A stretch of DNA of 6,092 bases from Flavobacteriaceae bacterium (GTDB taxonomy: Bacteria > Bacteroidota > Bacteroidia > Flavobacteriales > Flavobacteriaceae): positions 1 to 6,092 of the forward strand of contig JAGLDM010000413.1 of assembly GCA_023145595.1 (NCBI GenBank). The letters run 5' to 3'. Below are positions 1 through 4,857 of this stretch, piece by piece. The notes below the pieces were generated by a model. That model made no database searches. It was not told where the DNA came from and saw only the letters and a list, made by a program, of their open reading frames with translations. Position 1 is the stretch's first letter. Every line of letters starts with the position of its first letter. The position numbers and the translations under genes are program-made.

Positions 1-283
1 TGTGATCGCCCAGGCCGTGCATTAAAATAATTACAGGAACTGGTTTGTTTGTGTTTTTAGGAATGGATAGTAACCCTGTAACTTTTTTATAATTGACACT
101 TCTGTACGTTACATCGTATAGTTTATAAGTTTCTGTTTCTTTAACAAAACTTACAGAATCTTGCAGCGCTACTGCCTTATCATATTCATAATATTTAGAA
201 ACAGGAAGTGATTCTTTTGTACCACAGGACGTCATAGATAAAACCCCTATTAAGAAATACAATAAAATCAGGTTTTTGGTCAT
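1..283 (-). CDS. Lipoprotein alpha/beta hydrolase, N-terminal part (runs off left edge)
   Basis: This is the first 94 codons of a gene that continues beyond position 1. The start is well fixed: the ATG at 283-281 is directly preceded by an in-frame TAG. The protein begins MTKNLILLYFLIGVL and has a lipobox-like SMTSC with Cys20, so it is probably a lipoprotein anchored in the cell envelope. After a short charged linker, residues about 57-94 read VTYRSVNYKKVTGLLSIPK and then PVPVIILMHGLGDH. That is a beta-strand pair leading into the HGxG oxyanion-hole motif of alpha/beta hydrolases of the dienelactone hydrolase, acetyl-esterase or prolyl-peptidase sort. The nucleophile elbow and the rest of the triad lie outside the window, so substrate and exact family cannot be given. 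The ATG sits only 32 bp downstream, on its own strand, of a strong palindromic terminator, so the gene probably has a promoter very close to its start. Confidence 0.8.
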   Translation of the reverse strand, partial: MTKNLILLYFLIGVLSMTSCGTKESLPVSKYYEYDKAVALQDSVSFVKETETYKLYDVTYRSVNYKKVTGLLSIPKNTNKPVPVIILMHGLGDH

Positions 284-309
284 CTATCTGTTCACGGGTT
301 AAGAAGGGT

Positions 310-317
310 TAAAGATA
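310..317 (-). promoter_or_regulatory. Possible -7 box for the lipoprotein hydrolase
   Basis: On the minus strand this reads TATCTTTA, which matches seven of eight positions of the Bacteroidota -7 consensus TAnnTTTG. It lies 26 bp before the hydrolase ATG, which would leave a short leader. No TTTG-like -33 box is visible at the right distance because that place is taken by the terminator palindrome. The match is short and AT-rich, so it may be chance. Confidence 0.25.
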
Positions 318-359
318 AAAAAAAGGATTGAGATTTTAAAATCTCAATCCTTTTTTTTA
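316..359. terminator. Bidirectional rho-independent terminator, perfect 44-bp palindrome
   Basis: Two 22-bp arms (316-337 and 338-359) are exactly complementary. The core GGATTGAGATTTT is flanked by A8 on the left and T8 on the right, so a hairpin followed by a U tract forms on either strand. No complete plus-strand gene ends here, and on the minus strand it lies in front of the hydrolase start. It was probably the terminator of a minus-strand neighbour displaced when the insertion sequence arrived, or it now insulates the hydrolase from transcription out of the IS remnant. Confidence 0.85.
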
Positions 360-365
360 ATAAAG

Positions 366-850
366 TGTCCCGTTCTGAAATAGCGATACACTAAAATCTT
401 AGTGGAATGATAATATCAGAAAAATCAGGGTATGTAAAGCGTACCCAAAAAGATTACTCGATTTCTTTTAAACTTCAATTAGTTGAAGAAATAGAACACG
501 GGTATCTTGCTAAAAGCCAACCATATACTGATAAAGCCTAAAAGAAGTTGTCATATTACAACAGATTCACATCATCGATTTAGAAAACATAAAAACTTGA
601 TAAGTACTTTAGAAATAGAAAAGTCAGAATCGGTATGGGTCAGCGATATAACTTATGTAGGAACCAGAATTAACCCATCTTATTTCGCCTTAATTACAGA
701 TGCATACTCAAAGAAAATAGTTGGATATAATGTTGTCTCTAATTCTTTAGCGGCAGAAGGTTCTCTCAAAGCACTAGAAATGGCTCTAGATAATCGAGTT
801 TATAAAGGATATCCTTTAATAATCTGTATCGATTATTTAGGTCTAGACAA
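366..850 (+). mobile_element. Decayed IS3-family insertion sequence (left end kept, right end lost)
   Basis: The left terminus is placed at TGTCCCGTTCTGAAATAGCG, starting at 366; it begins with the TG dinucleotide usual for IS3-family ends. It is followed 41 bp later by the start of an orfA-like reading frame and then by part of an orfB (DDE transposase) frame. The total is about 0.5 kb, whereas intact IS3-family elements are roughly 1.2-1.5 kb. No reverse complement of the left end is found before the next gene, so the right end is gone. The right border is set near 850, where the promoter-region tandem repeat of the next gene begins. The element cannot transpose by itself. No target-site duplication can be checked because only one end remains. 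Confidence 0.8.
407..541 (+). pseudogene. IS3-family orfA remnant (transposase helix-turn-helix subunit, truncated)
   Basis: The reading frame starts with ATG at 407 and encodes 44 residues before a TAA at 539-541. It begins MIISEKSGYVKRTQKDYSIS and continues FKLQLVEEIEHGYLAKSQ. The pattern YSxxFKLQLVEEIExG is typical of the first helix of the DNA-binding orfA product of IS3-family elements, which is normally about 90-120 residues long. After about residue 34-38 the similarity stops and the frame runs into DNA that encodes the orfB product in another frame (from 507). The helix-turn-helix is therefore incomplete and the leucine-zipper part is absent. Non-functional. Confidence 0.7.
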
Positions 851-878
851 TAATCATCGATTTATAGTAATTAATTAG
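507..878 (+). pseudogene. IS3-family orfB remnant (DDE transposase, internal fragment)
   Basis: The fragment is 123 codons, opening at TTG 507, which is unlikely to be a genuine start. Residues 8-31 (LIKPKRS, then TTDSHHRFRKHKNL) match the linker before the catalytic core of IS3-family transposases. WVSDITYVG (44-52) carries the first catalytic Asp, D47, and ALITDAYSKKIVGYNV (61-76) is the conserved strand after it. The second motif, usually HHSDxGxQY, is degraded to ICIDYLGL with a possible Asp at 109; the 62-residue spacing fits. The catalytic Glu and the whole C-terminal third are missing. The last codons (NHRFIVIN and stop) come from the neighbouring tandem repeat rather than from transposase. 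The N-terminal part of orfB is also missing. A full orfB is about 270-300 residues. Dead gene. Confidence 0.85.
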
Positions 879-918
879 GACCTTTAATCATCTATTTATA
901 GTATTAATTAGTACCTTT
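852..918 (+). repeat. Imperfect tandem duplication, 34 bp plus 33 bp
   Basis: Copy 1 is 852-885 and copy 2 is 886-918. Both begin AATCATC, contain ATTTATAGT and ATTAATTAG, and end ACCTTT. They differ by two substitutions (G859 against T893, G879 against T912) and one extra A in copy 1, so 31 of 34 aligned positions agree. Copy 1 supplies the last codons and the stop of the transposase remnant. Copy 2 carries most of the -7 box of the YceI gene. Confidence 0.85.
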
Positions 919-919
919 G
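912..919 (+). promoter_or_regulatory. Bacteroidota-type -7 box for the YceI lipoprotein gene
   Basis: TACCTTTG matches the Bacteroidota -7 consensus TAnnTTTG exactly and lies 23 bp before the ATG at 943. Transcription would start at about 924-928, leaving a leader of 15-20 bases, short as is usual in this phylum. A TTTG -33 box is not evident at the expected 17-23 bp spacing. The equivalent place in the first repeat copy reads GACCTTTA and has lost the first T and the last G. Confidence 0.6.
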
Positions 920-942
920 TCTTTGTAAAAAAAACAATAATT

Positions 943-1584
943 ATGAGAAAAATAATTTTAGCACTTACAGTTGTTTTAGTCACAATATCCTGTAAGAACG
1001 ACATAAAAAACAAGGCGGAAATTTCCGATGAGCAGGAGGTAGAAGAAATGAATATTTCTGAAGCCGTTTTAGTAGATGCGCAATCTTCTAAAGTTACTTG
1101 GAGAGGTTTTAAAGCTGGAACTGAGCATTTTGGATCGATTCGTGTTTCAGAAGGTACCATAAATATTAAAGAAGGGAATTTAATTGGAGGATCCTTTAAA
1201 TTTGATATAAATTCAATTACTGATGAGGATATGCCTAAGGATGATGAATCCAATTTAAAATTGGTAAACCATTTAAAATCACCAGATTTCTTTGATGTTG
1301 AAAAATTTCCAACAACATCTTTTGAAATTACCGAGGTTAATGAAGTAGAAGGTCACATAAATGTTAGCGGGAATCTAACCATAAAAGGAATAACGAAAAA
1401 TATTACCATTCCAACAGAGATGGGCATTAATGACGGAGTTGTGACGTTCAAAAGTGATGTGTTTGCTATTGATAGAACGGACTTTGGTATGCGGTATAAA
1501 TCAGGAAAATTCTTCGAGAATTTAAAAGATGGGCTTATTCGTGATGAATTTGAATTGATATTTGAATTAAAGACATTGAAATAA
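943..1584 (+). CDS. YceI-family lipoprotein (lipid-binding lipocalin-like domain)
   Basis: The protein has 213 residues. MRKIILALTVVLVTISC is a lipoprotein signal peptide with Cys17 as the probable lipidation site; the -3 residue is Thr, an atypical lipobox. An acidic linker (about 26-40, SDEQEVEEMN) leads into a YceI domain covering roughly 44-212. Hallmarks are VTWRGFKAGTEHFGSI (51-66), HLKSPDFFDVEKFPTTSFEI (110-129), GNLTIKGITKNITIP (143-157) and FAIDRTDFGMRY (174-185). YceI proteins form an eight-stranded barrel that holds a long isoprenoid or other amphiphilic lipid. Family members are implicated in isoprenoid-quinone binding or stress responses, but the role of this one is unknown. The length fits a single YceI domain plus lipoprotein leader. 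The gene is monocistronic by appearance, with its own -7 box at 912 and a strong terminator at 1607. There is no Shine-Dalgarno site ahead of the ATG; the preceding bases are A-rich. Confidence 0.92.
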   Translation: MRKIILALTVVLVTISCKNDIKNKAEISDEQEVEEMNISEAVLVDAQSSKVTWRGFKAGTEHFGSIRVSEGTINIKEGNLIGGSFKFDINSITDEDMPKDDESNLKLVNHLKSPDFFDVEKFPTTSFEITEVNEVEGHINVSGNLTIKGITKNITIPTEMGINDGVVTFKSDVFAIDRTDFGMRYKSGKFFENLKDGLIRDEFELIFELKTLK

Positions 1585-1606
1585 AAAATAGAGTAGATTA
1601 TTATGG

Positions 1607-1640
1607 AGCCTGTATACTTGTATACAGGCTTTTTGTTTTT
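1607..1640 (+). terminator. Rho-independent terminator after the YceI gene
   Basis: A perfect 10-bp stem (AGCCTGTATA at 1607-1616 with TATACAGGCT at 1621-1630) encloses a CTTG tetraloop and is followed by TTTTGTTTTT. It begins 22 bp after the YceI stop codon and separates that gene from the antiporter gene downstream. Confidence 0.92.
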
Positions 1641-1658
1641 AAAAAAAAACGTAATTTG
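1632..1658 (+). promoter_or_regulatory. Possible promoter of the NhaC antiporter gene
   Basis: A TTTG at 1632-1635 and a TAATTTG at 1652-1658 resemble the Bacteroidota -33 (TTTG) and -7 (TAnnTTTG) boxes. The -7 match is one base short and the spacer, 16 bp, is slightly tight. The -33 candidate lies inside the U tract of the preceding terminator, so terminator and promoter would overlap. The antiporter needs a promoter here because the terminator closes off the YceI transcript. An AGAAGG directly before the ATG could act as a weak ribosome binding site. Confidence 0.35.
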
Positions 1659-1681
1659 TAAGGATTAAACAAAATAGAAGG

Positions 1682-3166
1682 ATGCAAGACCAAGGTAACT
1701 TGAGTGAAATTAAAATTCAAGATCAAAAAATAATCAAAAACACAGAATTGAGTATGTGGGAAGCAATGATTCCTGTTATTGCTTTGGTAGGAATGTTAGC
1801 CTTTAATGTTTTTGTATATGGTGATGATTCTTTAAGTGGTTCAAATCAATTTATTTTGTTGCTGGGCGCCTCTATAGCGGCTATTGTTGGTTTTAGAAAT
1901 AAAGTTACTTATAAAACAATGATTGAAGAAGTGGCAGAAAATATTAAATCAACCACAGGAGCAATTCTTATTCTATTAATGGTGGGAGCATTGACAGGAA
2001 CTTGGTTGATTAGCGGAATCATTCCGTCCATGATTTATTATGGCTTACAAATATTAAATCCGACCATCTTTTTAGCTGCCTGTTTAATTATTTGTGCAAT
2101 CATATCAATTGCAACAGGAAGTTCTTGGACTACTTCTGCAACCGTTGGAGTTGCTTTGGTAGGAATTGGAGAGGTTTTGGGTATTCCTATGGGAATGACG
2201 GCAGGCGCAGTGTTATCTGGAGCATACTTCGGAGATAAAATGTCGCCAATGTCTGATACCACAAACTTGGCACCGGCAATGGCAGGCGCAGAGTTATTTT
2301 CGCACATAAAATATATGGCAATAACGACAGTGCCCACTATTTTGATTTCTTTATTGTTTTTCGTCATTTTAGGATTTACTATTGATACAACTGGTTCTGC
2401 AGATTCAACCCAAATGTTGGTGGCTATTGAAAAATCATTCAATATTAGTGGTTGGCTATTTTTAGTGCCGATTATTGTTATTTTACTAATTATAAAAAAA
2501 ACACCACCATTAATTGCTTTGCTAATAGGAGCGCTTTTGGGTGGAGTTTTTGCATTGATTTTTCAACAAGACGTAGTCGCTCAAGTTGCCGGAGTAGAAA
2601 CCTTAACGTTCAATGCTGCATATAAAGGAATTATGGATGCTTTAACTGTTGATATTGCGGTGGAAACTGAAAACGAAGCTTTAGCCGATTTATTTACAGC
2701 AGGTGGAATGAGCAGTATGTTGGGAACCATTTGGCTAATTATTTGCGCTATGGTTTTTGGTGGAGTGATGGATGCTATTGGCGCCTTGGCACGGATAAGT
2801 TCATTTATGTTAAATTTATTCCATACTGTTTTTGGACTTTTCGCAAGTACGGTTTTTACTTGTGTAGGATTGAATTTTACGGCTTCAGATCAATATTTGG
2901 CAATTGTGGTTCCGGGTAAAATGTATGCCAAAGCGTTCAAAGATAAAGGACTTGCTCCTGAAAATCTGAGTAGAACTTTGGAAGATTCCGGGACTGTAAC
3001 CTCTGTTTTAATTCCGTGGAATACCTGCGGAGCGTATCACTCAAAAGTTTTAGATGTGCCCGTTGAAGATTATGTATTCTTTGCAATATTTAATTGGTTA
3101 AGTCCGTTTATGACCTTGATTTTTGCAGCGTTTAATATTAAAATTAAGCAGTTAAACGAAAAATAA
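1682..3166 (+). CDS. nhaC: NhaC-family Na+/H+ antiporter
   Basis: This is a complete 494-residue inner-membrane protein of the NhaC family (TC 2.A.35), which exchanges cytoplasmic Na+ for external H+ for sodium and pH homeostasis. A soluble N-terminus of about 25 residues is followed by roughly 11-12 hydrophobic segments, for example near 27-47, 55-72, 127-146, 212-232, 257-271, 276-293, 345-365, 380-397 and 462-483. Family motifs are GSSWTTSATVGVALVGIGE (146-164), GDKMSPMSDTTNLAPA (184-199), LNFTASDQYLAIVV (397-410) and LEDSGTVTSVLIPWNTCGAY (433-452). The Asp, Ser and Thr of the GDKMSPMSDTTN segment are likely in the ion path. The related malate/lactate antiporter MleN is in the same family, so the substrate is inferred. 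The start at 1682 follows AGAAGG; M25 is a less likely alternative. The gene is transcribed alone and is convergent with the dehydrogenase downstream. The 73 bp between them hold no clear terminator. Confidence 0.9.
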   Translation: MQDQGNLSEIKIQDQKIIKNTELSMWEAMIPVIALVGMLAFNVFVYGDDSLSGSNQFILLLGASIAAIVGFRNKVTYKTMIEEVAENIKSTTGAILILLMVGALTGTWLISGIIPSMIYYGLQILNPTIFLAACLIICAIISIATGSSWTTSATVGVALVGIGEVLGIPMGMTAGAVLSGAYFGDKMSPMSDTTNLAPAMAGAELFSHIKYMAITTVPTILISLLFFVILGFTIDTTGSADSTQMLVAIEKSFNISGWLFLVPIIVILLIIKKTPPLIALLIGALLGGVFALIFQQDVVAQVAGVETLTFNAAYKGIMDALTVDIAVETENEALADLFTAGGMSSMLGTIWLIICAMVFGGVMDAIGALARISSFMLNLFHTVFGLFASTVFTCVGLNFTASDQYLAIVVPGKMYAKAFKDKGLAPENLSRTLEDSGTVTSVLIPWNTCGAYHSKVLDVPVEDYVFFAIFNWLSPFMTLIFAAFNIKIKQLNEK

Positions 3167-3239
3167 AATTCAGATAAAACACATGCTTTTATTAGTCAGC
3201 CTTGGTGGATGGCGGAGTCTTTAGAAAATCACTACCCCA

Positions 3240-4802
3240 TTAAGACATTTTAAAGGAGTAGCTAATCTGCTCAGCACATTTTTCACCATCAATAGCGGCT
3301 GATATAATTCCGCCGGCATACCCAGCACCTTCACCGCAAGGATAGAATCCTTTTATTTGTGGATGCTCTAATGTTTTGTAATCTCTCGGAATCCGAACAG
3401 GAGAAGAAGTTCTAGATTCTGGTGCATGAACCACGGCTTCATTGGTTAAATACCCATGCATAGACCTTCCAAATTGTTTAAATCCTTCTTGTAGTGTTTC
3501 ATGAATAAATTTAGGCAAAACCTCAGAAAGTTCAGTGGATGTTGTTCCGGGCATATACGAGGTTTCAGGAATATCTTTTGATAATTTACCTTGTGTAAAA
3601 TCAACCAATCGTTGTGCAGGAACTTTTTGAGTTTCACCTCCCAAACGCCAAGCAGTTTGTTCAATTTGCTTTTGAAACTCCATTCCTGCCAAAGGTCCTT
3701 TGTCTTTAAATGGTTCAAAATCTTCCAATTTTAATTCAACTACAATTCCAGAATTTGATGTTGGCTGATCCCTTTTAGAAGGAGACCAGCCGTTGGTAAC
3801 AACCTCTCCAGGAGCCGTAGCACAAGGGGCTATTACACCGCCCGGACACATGCAAAAAGAATAAACACCACGTTTTTTTACTTGTTTTACAATACTATAA
3901 GGAGCAGGAGGTAAGTAATCTCCTCTTGTTTCGCAGTGGTATTGAATTTGGTCAATGAGTTGTTGAGAATGCTCTACTCTAACTCCCAATGCAAATGGTT
4001 TCGCCTCTATTAAGATTCCTTTACGATACAATAATTCGAAAATATCTCTTGCCGAATGTCCAGTTGCTAAAATTATTTTAGAAGCATTTATAATGTCCTT
4101 GTTTTGAGTTTGAACACCAGTAACTTCGTTGTTTTTTATTAAAATATCAGTAACTCGTGAATTAAATAATACCTCACCTCCGTACTGAATAATAGTCTCT
4201 CGTATGGCTTGTATTATTTTTGGTAACTTGTTAGTGCCAATATGTGGATGGGCATCAATTCCGATGTTTTTGGTTGCGCCATGTGCTATAAGTAACTCTA
4301 ATATTTTATTTACATCTCCTCTTTTTTTAGAGCGAGTATACAATTTCCCGTCGGAATAAGTTCCTGCTCCACCTTCACCAAAACAGTAATTTGAATCTTC
4401 ATCAACCAAATGAAATTTAGTAATAGCGGCTAAATCTCTTCGGCGATCTTTTACATTTTTCCCTCGTTCTATAACAATCGGTTTTAGTCCTTTTTCAATC
4501 AGTTTTAATGCTGCAAAAAGACCAGCAGGACCGGCTCCAATTACAATTACTTCTCTAGCATTGCTAACATCATTGTATCTGGGGATTTCAACAGGGGTTT
4601 CAACAAAGTCTTCATTCAAGAAAACGTGTATTCTTAGATTTACCTTAACGTTTTTTTGACGTGCATCAATAGATCTTTTTAGAATTTGAACATGACGAAT
4701 GTCTTTTGAATTGAGTCGCTTATTTTTTGCAACAAACAGTTTCAATTTCTCAGGGTTCTGAGCGATTTCTGGAGAAACTTGAATTTGATATTCTTGTTGC
4801 AT
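3240..4802 (-). CDS. FAD-dependent dehydrogenase/oxidoreductase, COG2509 type
   Basis: This is a complete 520-residue flavoprotein, probably cytoplasmic because it has no signal peptide or membrane segment. Residues 1-80 form a small N-terminal domain rich in Lys, Arg and Val, including KNKRLNSKDIRHVQILKRSI. The FAD-binding Rossmann fold follows: VIVIGAGPAGLFAA (85-98) with G89-x-G91-x-x-G94, and E112 in IVIERG, the acid expected to hold the ribose. NYCFGEGGAGTYSDGKLYTR (138-157) is distinctive of this group. ILATGHSARD (244-253) is the second dinucleotide-contact motif, and GFYPCGEGAGYAGGIISAA (485-503) closes the FAD site. A Cys cluster, FCMCPGGVIAPC, lies at 316-327. In this group the substrate is not established; annotations read only 'NAD(P)/FAD-dependent oxidoreductase'. 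The start is the ATG at 4802, which gives the normal full length. It lies 55 bp after the porin gene on the same strand, so weak co-transcription is possible. Confidence 0.9.
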   Translation of the reverse strand: MQQEYQIQVSPEIAQNPEKLKLFVAKNKRLNSKDIRHVQILKRSIDARQKNVKVNLRIHVFLNEDFVETPVEIPRYNDVSNAREVIVIGAGPAGLFAALKLIEKGLKPIVIERGKNVKDRRRDLAAITKFHLVDEDSNYCFGEGGAGTYSDGKLYTRSKKRGDVNKILELLIAHGATKNIGIDAHPHIGTNKLPKIIQAIRETIIQYGGEVLFNSRVTDILIKNNEVTGVQTQNKDIINASKIILATGHSARDIFELLYRKGILIEAKPFALGVRVEHSQQLIDQIQYHCETRGDYLPPAPYSIVKQVKKRGVYSFCMCPGGVIAPCATAPGEVVTNGWSPSKRDQPTSNSGIVVELKLEDFEPFKDKGPLAGMEFQKQIEQTAWRLGGETQKVPAQRLVDFTQGKLSKDIPETSYMPGTTSTELSEVLPKFIHETLQEGFKQFGRSMHGYLTNEAVVHAPESRTSSPVRIPRDYKTLEHPQIKGFYPCGEGAGYAGGIISAAIDGEKCAEQISYSFKMS

Positions 4803-4820
4803 ATTTAATTATTAAAGGTG

Positions 4821-4842
4821 AAAAATCTTTCTAAAGGAAAGA
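4821..4842 (-). terminator. Weak hairpin between the porin and dehydrogenase genes
   Basis: On the minus strand TCTTTC (4842-4837) can pair with GAAAGA (4831-4826) across a 5-base loop, followed by five T residues. The stem has only six pairs with two G-C pairs, so it would terminate poorly at best. It lies in the 55-bp gap after the porin stop codon. Confidence 0.3.
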
Positions 4843-4857
4843 ATTATATCGTTAGTT

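Noticed and set aside
571..864. A 12-bp exact repeat (ATCATCGATTTA at 571-582 and 853-864), both encoding HRF in the same frame
   Set aside because: A match of this length is expected by chance in AT-rich DNA of this size. It does not extend on either side, and the second copy is better explained by the 34-bp tandem repeat.
366..878. A working transposase expressed by programmed frameshifting, as in intact IS3 elements
   Set aside because: orfA stops after 44 codons, the orfB frame lacks its N-terminal part, the catalytic Glu and the C-terminus, and the frame offset is not the usual -1. Frameshifting could not restore an enzyme.
888..1253. Minus-strand open frame of 121 codons opposite the YceI gene
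   Set aside because: It lies almost wholly antisense to a well-supported YceI gene, has Ser/Ile/Thr-rich low-information content and no recognisable motif.
2038..2442. Minus-strand open frame of 134 codons inside nhaC
   Set aside because: It is antisense to the most conserved part of the antiporter; its composition mirrors the membrane-protein codons and it shows no domain.
2731..2919. Plus-strand open frame of 62 codons in another frame of nhaC
   Set aside because: It is fully inside the antiporter gene; its Trp, Tyr and Cys richness is a frame-shift shadow of transmembrane codons.
3183..3224. Tiny frame ATG to TAG encoding 13 residues between nhaC and the dehydrogenase
   Set aside because: Too short to distinguish from chance, with no ribosome binding site. 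The phase continuing nhaC is the more interesting reading of this stretch.
3167..3239. Terminator between the convergent nhaC and dehydrogenase genes
   Set aside because: Only a 3-bp GCC/GGC pairing and no T tract could be found, so no terminator is called although one would be expected.
3446..3718. Minus-strand open frame of 90 codons inside the dehydrogenase gene
   Set aside because: It is an alternative frame of a gene with clear FAD motifs, and has no motif or start signal of its own.
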